Shown: piece after piece, positions 33,796-42,278 of the stretch
Position numbering within the stretch: the stretch's first letter is position 1
How the letters are laid out: every line of letters begins with the position of its first letter
Assembly (NCBI GenBank): GCA_032119795.1
Contig: JAUMFO010000031.1
Coordinates: 1 to 64,000 of the forward strand
Source of the DNA: JAGIBJ01 sp032119795
GTDB lineage: Bacteria; Actinomycetota; Thermoleophilia; Solirubrobacterales; Solirubrobacteraceae
Direction of reading: 5' to 3'
DNA length: 64,000 nt
The notes under the pieces: generated by a model
Seen by the model: only the letters and a program-made list of their open reading frames with translations
The model's database searches: none
What the model was told of the DNA's origin: nothing
Position numbers and translations under genes: made by a program

Positions 33796-34986
33796 CGGCG
33801 TCAGCTCGCCGGCCTGCGGCACGACCATCAGCTCACGGACGCGATCGTTGGGGTGCTGATCAAGCAGCACCATGAGCTTGGTGATCGCGCTCTCGAAGGT
33901 GAGGTCGAGGCCGGAGATCGCGCCGGTCCGGAAGAGTTCGGCGCCGGCGGCGTAGTGGCCCTCGCGGACGGTTCCTCCGCCGCACTGGGTGGTGATCACG
34001 ATCACCACGCCGGCATCGGCGGCGCGACTGAGGACCGCCAGGAAGTCCGGTTCGGTGGGGCCGTTGCCGGAGCCGTAGGCCTCGACCACGGCGCCGCGCA
34101 GTCCGGGCCGCGAGAGGATGGCGTCGAGCGCGACGGCGTCGAGCGCCGGATGCAGGCGCACCGCGGCGACATCGGTGCAGACGCCGGCGATCCGGCGCAA
34201 CGGCCCGTGCCGCGCCGGCAGCATTCGTGGCCCGTCGATCTTCAGCGTGACGCCGGCCTGGCCGAGGACGGGCAGGTTGGGCGAGGCGAAGCCGTCGTAG
34301 CTGTCGGCGTCGACCTTCGTGGTGCGGTTACCGCGCAGGAGGTGGTCGTAGAACCAGATGCAGACCTCCGGGACGACCGGCAGCTGGTGCGTCCACGGCG
34401 AGGCGATCATGCAGGCCGTCGTGAGGTTCTGTGGAGCGTCGGAGCGCGGCTCAGCGATTGGGCGCTGCGCCCCGGTGAGCACGATCGGCCGGTCGACGCC
34501 CGCGAGCATGAAACTCAGCGCCGAGGCCGTGTAGGCGAGCGTGTCGGTGCCGTGGAGCACGACGATCCCCGTGTGGCCGGGGGCGAGCGCAACGATCGCG
34601 TCGGCGATCGACACCCAGTCGCCGGGGCGCATGCGGGAGGAGTCCAGCGGGCGCCGGAACGACGCGAAGGTGACGCCAAATCCGGAGTCGTCACGCGGGC
34701 GCGCATGGGCCACGAGTTCGGCGACGGGCAGCGGCGCCAGCGCACCGCCCTCGCCCGGCCCCATGCCGATCGTGCCGCCAGCGTTGAGAATCAGGATCCG
34801 CTCGGACCGTTCAAAACCCCAGGAACCTTCGACGATGACGTTCGAACCGAGGCGCTCGGTGGGCGCCTTGGCTTGGTGGCTCGCTGGGTCGTGCGGGGTC
34901 GTGGAGATGGTCGGAGCGTACCGGCAGCTTGGGGGTGGCAGGCCAGTCTGGGCCAACCCCTGCACGCTGAGGGTTAGGCTGGTCAC
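33787..34986 (-). CDS. L-asparaginase (type I/II asparaginase family)
   Basis: The catalytic core is clear: ILILNAGGTIGM (first Thr) and VVLHGTDTLAYTASALSFML (second Thr with Thr-Asp-Lys-type centre), then VLTGAQRP and VVEAYGSGNGP. Asparaginases hydrolyse asparagine to aspartate and ammonia. The core needs only about 340 residues, but upstream of it the frame has no ATG. GTG 34986 gives 399 residues and abuts the trxC start, and GTG 34965 is the next option. A -10 box at 34920-34915 predicts a leaderless start exactly at an ATC codon (34908-34906), which would be non-canonical. The true start is uncertain; the family assignment is firm. Confidence 0.85.
   Translation of the reverse strand: MTSLTLSVQGLAQTGLPPPSCRYAPTISTTPHDPASHQAKAPTERLGSNVIVEGSWGFERSERILILNAGGTIGMGPGEGGALAPLPVAELVAHARPRDDSGFGVTFASFRRPLDSSRMRPGDWVSIADAIVALAPGHTGIVVLHGTDTLAYTASALSFMLAGVDRPIVLTGAQRPIAEPRSDAPQNLTTACMIASPWTHQLPVVPEVCIWFYDHLLRGNRTTKVDADSYDGFASPNLPVLGQAGVTLKIDGPRMLPARHGPLRRIAGVCTDVAAVRLHPALDAVALDAILSRPGLRGAVVEAYGSGNGPTEPDFLAVLSRAADAGVVIVITTQCGGGTVREGHYAAGAELFRTGAISGLDLTFESAITKLMVLLDQHPNDRVRELMVVPQAGELTPLA
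34915..34920 (-). promoter_or_regulatory. Leaderless-type -10 box TACGCT inside the asparaginase frame
   Basis: TACGCT followed after 6 nt by an in-frame ATC. The spacing is identical to that of the other leaderless genes. Confidence 0.35.
34975..34980 (+). promoter_or_regulatory. Leaderless -10 box TAGGCT for trxC
   Basis: TAGGCT lies 6 nt before the ATG at 34987. Confidence 0.6.
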
Positions 34987-35412
34987 ATGGCGCCGTCGTC
35001 GATCATCCGCTGCCCGAACTGCAACGCCGCGAACCGCGTGGGTGCGGTGGCCAGCGGCACGCCCCGCTGCGCGAAGTGCCAGGCGATGCTGCCGTGGCTC
35101 GTCGACGCGACCACGGAGAGCTTCGATGCCGAGGTCACGGCGTCGGTGCCGGTGATCGTCGACTTCTGGGCGGCGTGGTGCGGCCCCTGCCGCATGGTCG
35201 CGCCGGTCTTGCAGACCTTGGCCACCAAGCACGCCGGCCACCTGAAGGTCGCGAAGCTCGACGTCGACGCCCACCCCTCGCCCGCCGAGCGCTTCGGGGC
35301 CCAGAGCATCCCGCTGCTCGTGCTCTTCAAAGACGGCAAGGAGGCCGACCGTTTCGTCGGCGCCGCACCCGCACCGGTCCTTGAGGAGTGGCTCGCGCCG
35401 CACCTGAACTAG
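34987..35412 (+). CDS. trxC: Thioredoxin 2 with N-terminal zinc ribbon
   Basis: 141 residues. Residues 9-31 hold two CxxC pairs (RCPNCNAA, RCAKCQAM) that bind zinc, the mark of TrxC/Trx2. The thioredoxin fold follows with active site FWAAWCGPCRMVAP at about residue 65 and the cis-Pro in AQSIPLLVLF. It reduces protein disulfides in the cytosol and is often induced by oxidative stress. It is divergent from asparaginase, and its promoter must lie inside that gene's 5' region. Confidence 0.92.
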   Translation: MAPSSIIRCPNCNAANRVGAVASGTPRCAKCQAMLPWLVDATTESFDAEVTASVPVIVDFWAAWCGPCRMVAPVLQTLATKHAGHLKVAKLDVDAHPSPAERFGAQSIPLLVLFKDGKEADRFVGAAPAPVLEEWLAPHLN

Positions 35413-35478
35413 CGCGGGCGCGCTGCCCCGGGCCGGCCGGATCGCTCCGACCAGCCCTGGGCTCCGCGACGGCTGCGC

Positions 35479-36999
35479 TTAGCCGGCGCTCGGCGCGCCG
35501 CACGTCACGGTCGCCGAGAGGCGCTCGCTCACGGTGCGCCCGTAGCCGTCGACGACCGAGAACGCGAGGTTCCGGGTGTGCGCCGTGCCCAGCGGGAACT
35601 GGACGTTGATGAAGTCGTACTCGCCGGCAACGCCGCCAGGCCCGGAGGCGGGGGTCGTCCACGATGCGTCGGCCAGGACCGCGCTGCCGTTGCTCACGAT
35701 GATCCGGGCCTTGCGCGGCGCCGGGACCCACGGCGCGGGGCGCACGAACGCGCCGTTGAAGCTCGAGCTCCAGCCGAAACCGCAGTAATCGAGACCGGGC
35801 GTGTCGACGTAGCTTGACGCCGAGAGCCCTTCGCGGCCAGCCGCGTTGCCGGCAAGTGGGCGACCACTCAGGCTGACGAGCGCGACCTGGTCGTTGTAGG
35901 CGACGGCCGCGAAGCGCCCGTTGCGGGAGATCACCGACTCTGGATCAGTGCCGTCGACGCTGCGCAGGCTGGTGGAGAAGGCGCCACCGAACGGGCTCCA
36001 TGCTCCGCCGACCGTCCACACCTGGGCGGGCTTCGGCTCGCTGGCGTAGGTGTCTTGGTAGTTGAGGGCGTAGGCGATGCGATCACCGCTCGGCGAGATC
36101 CAGAGCGGCCGGGCGTTCCACGTCTCTTCGAACGGCACCTCGGTGGTGAAGCTCTCCCCGGTGCCGAGGCGGCGAGCTGTGATCGTCGTGCGCTCCGGCC
36201 AGTCGCCTGCGGCCTTCGTGGTGAACACCGTCGAGCCGTCGGCGCTGATCTGCGGCTCGGTGCCGGGTCCGCGGTAGTCGTAGGCCTCCACGAGCGTGGT
36301 CTTCTGGGTGCCGCGGTAGAGGACGGCGTCGATGCGCTGCGCCTCTAGGTTGAGGTCGACGGCGGCGATCGTCTGCCCGTCGTCGCTCACACTGCGAAGA
36401 CCGATGGCGCCGAGCGGTGCGATCTGGGTCCACTCGCCGGTGGCCAGGCTGTAGCGCCGCAGGCCGTTGCGGTCGCTCGTGACGACGAACTTCCCGTTGC
36501 CCGACAGCACGACCGGCTCGCTGACCGACTCGATCGGAAGGTCGCGCAGATGGGTGCCGTCGAGGCGGCCGACGGCGTACGTCGTCTTCCACTCGTACTG
36601 GCTGACGACCTCTGCCCGGCGAAACAGTCCGACCTGCTCGAAGCGGTCGGTCGCCATCAGCTGGCCGACGGCGGGACCCAGGTTGCGGGTCTGGTTCGTG
36701 ACGGTGTTGCGCAGCGTGGCCGTCGGCGCGACGAAGCCAAGGTTGAAGTTGCTGCGCGTCTCGGTGAACGCGCCGGTGAGCCCGAGATCGCTCGCGAAGC
36801 TCGGCTCCGGCGTGGTGAGCGTGTCGAGCTTCGCGAGGCCAGCAGGGCCAGACGCCCGCGAGATCTGCTCGTAGGTGTTGGCCGCGGCCGCCGGTGGCGC
36901 GGTGGGTGGCGGGGCTGGATCGGCGTGGCTGGCCGCAGGCGCGGCCAAGGCGGCGGCGCCGAGCGCGAGCAGCGCTCCGCGCGGGAACAGGGTGGGCAT
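35479..36999 (-). CDS. Secreted beta-propeller protein (WD40/TolB-like)
   Basis: 506 residues from the ATG at 36999, with SD AGGAG about 6 nt upstream. The signal peptide ends near ASHAD, followed by a Pro/Ala linker. The body is a series of blades such as RSVSDDGQTIAAVDLNL, PQISADGSTVFTTKA, LWISPSGDRIAYALNY and SVISRNGRFAAVAYN, consistent with a six- to eight-bladed propeller. The C-terminal about 100 residues form an Ig-like domain with Cys. Probably surface or extracellular; function unknown. Confidence 0.78.
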   Translation of the reverse strand: MPTLFPRGALLALGAAALAAPAASHADPAPPPTAPPAAAANTYEQISRASGPAGLAKLDTLTTPEPSFASDLGLTGAFTETRSNFNLGFVAPTATLRNTVTNQTRNLGPAVGQLMATDRFEQVGLFRRAEVVSQYEWKTTYAVGRLDGTHLRDLPIESVSEPVVLSGNGKFVVTSDRNGLRRYSLATGEWTQIAPLGAIGLRSVSDDGQTIAAVDLNLEAQRIDAVLYRGTQKTTLVEAYDYRGPGTEPQISADGSTVFTTKAAGDWPERTTITARRLGTGESFTTEVPFEETWNARPLWISPSGDRIAYALNYQDTYASEPKPAQVWTVGGAWSPFGGAFSTSLRSVDGTDPESVISRNGRFAAVAYNDQVALVSLSGRPLAGNAAGREGLSASSYVDTPGLDYCGFGWSSSFNGAFVRPAPWVPAPRKARIIVSNGSAVLADASWTTPASGPGGVAGEYDFINVQFPLGTAHTRNLAFSVVDGYGRTVSERLSATVTCGAPSAG

Positions 37000-37132
37000 C
37001 GGGGACTCCTGGGACGTCGAGTCGAGCGGGACATTCCGAACGTAACGCCAGGGAATCTTGATTACCGAATGCGGTTCCGGACGGGGCCGTCCACCTCGGA
37101 TGGGCGTCGGCGAGCCCTCGAACCATGCCGCG

Positions 37133-37138
37133 TACGAT
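37133..37138 (+). promoter_or_regulatory. Leaderless -10 box TACGAT
   Basis: TACGAT lies 6 nt before the ATG at 37145. Confidence 0.6.
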
Positions 37139-37144
37139 GGCTCG

Positions 37145-37717
37145 ATGGCGCCTTTCTCAGCCCGCGGCGACGCACCGCTCATCCTCGGCATCAGCGGGGC
37201 GATGCGCTTCGGCTCAGCCAATGAGCAGGCGCTGCGGATCGCGCTGGAGCGGGTCGAGGAACTCGGTGGCCGCACGCAGCTGATCCCTGGCAGCCGACTG
37301 ATCTTGAGCAATTTCGACGACGAGGTGGAGCCGGAGACGAAGGCGCGCTGGCTGATCGAGGCCGTAGGCGAGGCCGAGGGCGTCATCCTCTGCTCGCCGA
37401 GCTACCACGGCGGCGTGTCGGGCCTGCTGAAGAACGCGCTCGACTACCTGGAGCTGACGGCCAAAAGCCCACGGCCGTACTTGCGCGGGCTGCCCGTCGG
37501 CTGCATCGCCACCGGCGACGGTTGGCAGGGCCCGCACTCAACGCTGCTGGCGCTGCGCCTGATGGTCCACGCGCTCCAGGGCTGGCCGACCCCAACGGGC
37601 GTCGCCCAGAACCTGAGCGACGGTGGCCTAGGCGACGCCCGCGACCCGATCCGCCGGCTGGCCGACCAGACCATGGAGTTTGCACTGATGCGGCGGGCGC
37701 TGGACGCTACGGACTGA
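37145..37717 (+). CDS. NADPH-dependent FMN reductase (flavodoxin-like)
   Basis: 190 residues. The FMN-phosphate loop GISGAMRFGSANEQALRIAL and the isoalloxazine loop CSPSYHGGVSGLLKNALDYLE are typical of the ArsH/SsuE/ChrR-like FMN reductase family. These proteins reduce flavin, quinones or metal ions with NAD(P)H. It is the first of three co-oriented genes, but the next start is 27 bp away and unlinked in function. Confidence 0.87.
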   Translation: MAPFSARGDAPLILGISGAMRFGSANEQALRIALERVEELGGRTQLIPGSRLILSNFDDEVEPETKARWLIEAVGEAEGVILCSPSYHGGVSGLLKNALDYLELTAKSPRPYLRGLPVGCIATGDGWQGPHSTLLALRLMVHALQGWPTPTGVAQNLSDGGLGDARDPIRRLADQTMEFALMRRALDATD

Positions 37718-37744
37718 CGCCGGAGCGGCCTCGAGCGAATCCCC

Positions 37745-38512
37745 ATGCCAGAAACGCTGACCACCCTTGACACGGCGCACTCCGGAAGATGGAGTAAGGG
37801 AGTGATCACCCCCGCGGCCTCGCCCGTCCGATCGTCCGGCCGCGCCCCAGGTCTCTACGTCGCCGACGGCGTGAAGATTCCCGACGACGTCGTCATCGGC
37901 GTCAATGTCGTCTTGCATGCGGGCGTCGAACTTGGCGCGGGCTGCGTGATCCAGGACGGCGCCGTGCTCGGCAAGCAGCCGCTGCGCCACCCGACGTCTC
38001 GTGCGCCCGACGACGCCGGCGGACGCACCGTGCTCGGCGACGGCGTCCTCGTGGGTGCCGGCGCGGTGCTCTGCGACGGCGCGAGCGTCGGCGCGGGTGC
38101 GGTGATCGGCGACCACGCCTTCATTCGCGAGGGCTCGACCATCGGGGCCGGCTGCGTGCTCGGCCACGGCGTGGCGATCGGCTTCGGCGTGCCGATCGGC
38201 GCGGGCTCAACGATCCGCAACAACGCCGTGCTGGCGCCGACGACGATCGTCGAGGAGTCGGTGTTCATCGGCGTGAACGTGAGCACGACCGACACCAACG
38301 CGATGGCGCCTGGTACCGGCGTCCCGATGCAGGGCGTCACGCTGCGACGCGGCTGCCGGATCGGGAGCGGCGTGACGTTCCTGCCCGGGGTCGAGGTCGG
38401 CGAGGACGCCGTGGTCGGGGCGGGAGCCGTGGTCACGGCGTCGGTCCCCCGCGGCGCGCTCGCGATGGGGGTTCCAGCACGTGTGGTGCCGACGGCGCCA
38501 CCGCGCGCATGA
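37745..38512 (+). CDS. Left-handed beta-helix acyltransferase (hexapeptide repeat)
   Basis: 255 residues with more than ten hexapeptide turns (VVIGVNVVLHAGVELGAGCVI, TVLGDGVLVGAGAVL, SIGAGAVIGDHAFI-like), which form a left-handed beta-helix trimer as in WbpD/LpxA-type sugar or nucleotide-sugar N-acyltransferases. It ends MGVPARVV, the standard C-cap of the family. It overlaps the glycosyltransferase by ATGA (38509-38512), so the two are coupled and probably contribute to a surface polysaccharide. The acceptor is unknown. Confidence 0.85.
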   Translation: MPETLTTLDTAHSGRWSKGVITPAASPVRSSGRAPGLYVADGVKIPDDVVIGVNVVLHAGVELGAGCVIQDGAVLGKQPLRHPTSRAPDDAGGRTVLGDGVLVGAGAVLCDGASVGAGAVIGDHAFIREGSTIGAGCVLGHGVAIGFGVPIGAGSTIRNNAVLAPTTIVEESVFIGVNVSTTDTNAMAPGTGVPMQGVTLRRGCRIGSGVTFLPGVEVGEDAVVGAGAVVTASVPRGALAMGVPARVVPTAPPRA

Positions 38513-39645
38513 GCCTGACGGTCCTCTGCCCCACGCGCGATCCCGGCCCTCGGGTCCGGGCGCTGCTCGAGCCGCTGCGGCCGGTCGCCGACGAGATCAT
38601 CGTCGCCGCCGACGCCGCGGCGCCGCAGGAACACCTCGGCCACTACGCCGCCATCGCAGACCGGGTGCTGCGCTTTGAACGCGGGCCGCGCCACAGTGCC
38701 CTGAGCTGGCTCCACGCGCAGTGCCGCGGCGACTGGATCCTGCTGCTCGCCGGCGACGAGGTCGTCTCGGGGGATCTCTTGGCCGCGCTGCCCGAGCTGA
38801 CGGCGCGACGCGACGCGCAGCAGGTGTCGTTCACCTTGCGTTGGCTGTGGCCAGACAGCGCCCGCTGGCTCTCGGGCGCGCCGTGGTACCCGGACTTTCA
38901 GACGCGCCTGATGCGCAACGACGGGACGTTGCGCTTCCGCGGCCTGCAGCACGAGCTTGCCGTCCCGGCCTCGCCGTCCCGCTTCCTCGACCTGCCGATC
39001 TGGCATCTGAGCCTGCTCACCTCGGGTGTGGAGGCCCGGCGCGCGAAGGTCGCGACCAACGTCGCAGCGCGAGGCGGCCTGCAGGCACAGGGCGGCGGCG
39101 AACTCAACGCCGCGTACTACCTCCCTGAGGACCGGCCGCAGCCGCCGGCGACGACCGCGGTGCCAGCTGCCGATCGGGCCCGGATCGACGCGGTGCTGCA
39201 CGCCAGTGGCGAGCTGCTCCCGGCACCAACGATCGCGGTGGCTGGGCGCGACGTGATCGATCCGCTGTGGAGCCAGCGCCTCGCCGGCGGCCCTGGGCTG
39301 CGCTGCGCGATCACGCTGCTCGACGCCGGGCCGGTGCAGATGCAGCGCGGCCAGCCCCGGACGATCTACGCCCGCGTGCGCAACGACGGCCCCGAGCCGT
39401 GGACGTGGGGCATGGACGGCCTACCTCCGTTCCGTCTCGGGATGCGCTGGCAGGGCGAGGACCTGCCGCCAGAGGCGCGGGCGGCGCTGCCGTGTGACGT
39501 GCCCGTCGGTGCCGAGGCGATCGTCCCGGTGCACGTGGCGGCCCCAGATCGGATCGGCCGGTTCACGGTCGAGCTCGACATGGTGCTCGAGCACGTGCAG
39601 TGGTTCGGCTGCGGGCTCCAAGTGGCGGTCGACGTCGACGGCTAA
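38509..39645 (+). CDS. Family-2-like glycosyltransferase with C-terminal beta domain
   Basis: 378 residues. The N-terminal GT-A fold begins LTVLCPTRDPGPRVRALLEP and has LLLAGDEVVSGDLL where GT2 enzymes carry their DxD-type metal site; here it is only Gly-Asp-Glu. FQTRLMRNDGTLRFRGLQHE matches the acceptor-side motif of GT2 enzymes. Residues about 265-378 form an Ig-like domain (IYARVRNDGPEPWTWGMDGL then RIGRFTVELDMVLEHVQWFG), similar in pattern to carbohydrate-binding tails of O-antigen proteins. It probably transfers a sugar in surface glycan synthesis with the acyltransferase. Confidence 0.82.
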   Translation: MSLTVLCPTRDPGPRVRALLEPLRPVADEIIVAADAAAPQEHLGHYAAIADRVLRFERGPRHSALSWLHAQCRGDWILLLAGDEVVSGDLLAALPELTARRDAQQVSFTLRWLWPDSARWLSGAPWYPDFQTRLMRNDGTLRFRGLQHELAVPASPSRFLDLPIWHLSLLTSGVEARRAKVATNVAARGGLQAQGGGELNAAYYLPEDRPQPPATTAVPAADRARIDAVLHASGELLPAPTIAVAGRDVIDPLWSQRLAGGPGLRCAITLLDAGPVQMQRGQPRTIYARVRNDGPEPWTWGMDGLPPFRLGMRWQGEDLPPEARAALPCDVPVGAEAIVPVHVAAPDRIGRFTVELDMVLEHVQWFGCGLQVAVDVDG

Positions 39646-39697
39646 GCCGCCGAACGCCGACCACCCACCGGGCCCAGATCAGCTGAGCGGGATCGCC

Positions 39698-42229
39698 TTA
39701 CGGCAGCCCGGTCACGTTGACCGGCGTGAAGCGGTTCTGGTTGAAGCCGTCGCCCATTTCGCCGTCCTGGCCGAAGCCCCAGCACTTCAGGCCGCCGGTG
39801 TTCAGCAGCGCACAGGAGTGCTGGAACCCGGTAGTCGTCGCGGTCGCGTTCGCGATGCCGCTCACCGTGGCCGGCGCCGCGCGCACGGTGGTTGGGCCGG
39901 CTGGGGCGCCGCTTGGGCCGCCGTCACCGATCTGGCCGTACTCGTTCCAGCCCCAGCACTTCACGGTGCCGGTCGCCAGCGCCGCGCAGCCGTGGGTGTA
40001 ATCGGTCGACATGGAGACGGCATTCGAGATGCCGCTCACGGGCACCGGAGTGCCCTTGTCGGCCTTGGTGCCATCGCCGAGCTGACCGTGGAAGTTGACG
40101 CCCCAGCAGGAGACGCCCCCGCTCGCCAGCAACGCGCAGGTGTGGCCCACACCAGCCGAGACCGAGATGGCGTTGGTGATCCCCTGCACGGCGACCACCG
40201 CGGTGGTCGGATTGGTGTTGCCGACCCCGAGCTCGCCGCTGGTGTTCCTGCCCCAGCAGCTCACGCTGCCGGTGGCCAGCACCGCACAGGTGTGCCCGGT
40301 GCCGGCGCCGACCGCGACGGCGTTGGTGATGCCGCTGACGGCCACCGGCGACGTGCTCGGGGACTTGCTCCCGTCGCCGAGCTGCGCCTCACCATTGGCG
40401 CCCCAGCACTTCACTCGCCGCGTCGACAGCACGGCGCAGGCGTGGGAATCGCCTGCGGCGATGGCCGTTGCATCGGTGATGCCGGTGACGGCCACCGGCG
40501 TGGTCTGGTCGCCTGCCGCCGGGTTGCCGAGCTCGCCGGAGGCGTTGGAGCCCCAGCAGAGCACGCCGCCGGCTTTGCGCAGGGCGCACGTATGGTCGTG
40601 GCCGGCGACGACCGTGGCGGCGTCGGTGATGCCGCTGACGGCGACCGGTACTGGGCTCGCGTTCTTGTTGCCGTTGCCGAGCTGGCCGTGGGTGTTGAGG
40701 CCCCAGCAGGCGACGCCGCCCGTGGCAGGCCGCAGCGCGCACGACTGGCCGTAGCCGGCCGCGAGGCTCGTCGACGGGGTCGCGACGTTGTTGACGACCA
40801 CCGGCGGGGGCGGCGTCTCGCCCGGTGCCAGCAGCGGGCCGCCGGCGTCAGCAAGCGGGAAGCTGCGCTGGTAGACGTGCAGCTCGGGGCTCGTGAGGTT
40901 CAGCGGAGCGATCGAGATGCTGGCGGTCAGGTCGACCGGCACGTCGAGGGTCCACCACGGGTTCGCGGTGGTGTCGGCGGCGAAGGCAACGCCGGTGCGC
41001 AGCGCCACTCGGGGGCCGACGATGCCGTAGAGGAGGACGTCGACCGTCGGCGTCACGTTGATCGCGGCGCTTGCGCCAGCGGACAGCGTCGGCGCGTCGA
41101 AGCCGAACTTCGGCGTGAAGCTCTGCACGCCCTGGAAGCCGCCGGCCTTGGTCCACGCGACGCCGGCCGAGGCCGAGAATCCGGCGCTGGCACCGGTGGT
41201 GAGCTGCGCCTGCGCCGAGGCACTGGCGTCGAGGTAGACGGTGAGCTTGGAGGTCATGACGACCGGCACCGGGCCGACGAATCCGCTGATGCTCGGGCCT
41301 TTGACGCTCAGCAGCGAGCGCTTGGCCAGCGAGCAGGAGCCCGCCGCGCCGATGATCGCCTGGACCGAAGCGTCGACGCTGGCGTCGGCGGTGAGGCTCG
41401 CGCTCTGCAGGCCACCCTTGAGCACCGACCAGTCGCCCTTGAGCTGCAGGCCCGAGGAGAAGTCGACGCTATGCGTGATCGACGCGCCGACGGCGCCTTC
41501 GCATGTGACCGACGACTTCGCCAGGGCACCCGCGCGCGCGGCCTTCACCGACTGCGCGACGAGATCCATCGAGCCTTCGGGGACGGCCTGCAGGAGCGTG
41601 GCGGGCACGGTGTCGACGATCGTCTCGCCGTCCTTGCGTTCCACATCGGTGACCTTGCCGAGGAAGCCTTCAGGCGTGGCCTCGCCTTGGCCGACGACCA
41701 TGATCTGGCCGACCTTCGCGTCGTTGCCGCCTGCATACGTGACCGAACCAGGCTGGCCGGCGGCGGGCACCGACTCCACGACGGCCGGGCTAATGATGCG
41801 CGTCAGCGGCGAAACTTTCACCTTCGGCGCGCCCTTGGCCGGCGCGAGGATCCGGAACGACCTGGGCTTCGAGCGTTGGCCACCGAGCTTGGCGCGCACG
41901 GTGACGCTGCTCTTGGATGACGGCGTGATCCACGTCAGCGAAAAGCGCCCCTTGGCGCCGGTGCGTCCACTGGCAATCGACTTCCAGCCCTTGCCGCTCT
42001 TGCGCTCAATGCTCACTTTGCCGCTGGCGCGCTTGCCGGCGGTGCCCGTGAAGGTGACGAGCGACGACGGCTTTTTCTTCGCCCCGACCGACTTGAGCGT
42101 CACCGAGCTGGCGGCCTGCGCCGACGCCGGGATGGCAACGGCGACGAGCGCCATGCAGAGCGCGATCAGCGCACCCACCATTCCTCGCGCGGTCCCAGGG
42201 GACGTCCAAAGACCACGTTTCGTGTGCAT
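39698..42229 (-). CDS. Secreted RCC1-repeat protein
   Basis: 843 residues. The signal peptide ends at ASAQAA. Residues 45-120 form a basic Ig-like domain. Residues about 130-470 are a region of unknown fold rich in Ala/Ser/Val. The C-terminal 360 residues contain seven RCC1/BLIP-II-type blades of the form CWGxNxxGQLGxG then HTCAL, which close into a propeller with many paired Cys. Bacterial RCC1 proteins bind proteins or sugars outside the cell; the ligand is unknown. The ATG has a -10 box 6 nt upstream. Confidence 0.85.
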   Translation of the reverse strand: MHTKRGLWTSPGTARGMVGALIALCMALVAVAIPASAQAASSVTLKSVGAKKKPSSLVTFTGTAGKRASGKVSIERKSGKGWKSIASGRTGAKGRFSLTWITPSSKSSVTVRAKLGGQRSKPRSFRILAPAKGAPKVKVSPLTRIISPAVVESVPAAGQPGSVTYAGGNDAKVGQIMVVGQGEATPEGFLGKVTDVERKDGETIVDTVPATLLQAVPEGSMDLVAQSVKAARAGALAKSSVTCEGAVGASITHSVDFSSGLQLKGDWSVLKGGLQSASLTADASVDASVQAIIGAAGSCSLAKRSLLSVKGPSISGFVGPVPVVMTSKLTVYLDASASAQAQLTTGASAGFSASAGVAWTKAGGFQGVQSFTPKFGFDAPTLSAGASAAINVTPTVDVLLYGIVGPRVALRTGVAFAADTTANPWWTLDVPVDLTASISIAPLNLTSPELHVYQRSFPLADAGGPLLAPGETPPPPVVVNNVATPSTSLAAGYGQSCALRPATGGVACWGLNTHGQLGNGNKNASPVPVAVSGITDAATVVAGHDHTCALRKAGGVLCWGSNASGELGNPAAGDQTTPVAVTGITDATAIAAGDSHACAVLSTRRVKCWGANGEAQLGDGSKSPSTSPVAVSGITNAVAVGAGTGHTCAVLATGSVSCWGRNTSGELGVGNTNPTTAVVAVQGITNAISVSAGVGHTCALLASGGVSCWGVNFHGQLGDGTKADKGTPVPVSGISNAVSMSTDYTHGCAALATGTVKCWGWNEYGQIGDGGPSGAPAGPTTVRAAPATVSGIANATATTTGFQHSCALLNTGGLKCWGFGQDGEMGDGFNQNRFTPVNVTGLP

Positions 42230-42235
42230 CGGGCG

Positions 42236-42241
42236 AGGCTA
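42236..42241 (-). promoter_or_regulatory. Leaderless -10 box TAGCCT
   Basis: TAGCCT lies 6 nt before the ATG at 42229. Confidence 0.6.
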
Positions 42242-42278
42242 CTGCTGCAGGGTGAAGCGCGCCACTACGCCGTCGGCG

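Noticed and set aside
34987..35403. N-terminal extension of asparaginase beyond 34986
   Set aside because: It is antisense to trxC, whose thioredoxin and zinc-ribbon motifs are unambiguous.
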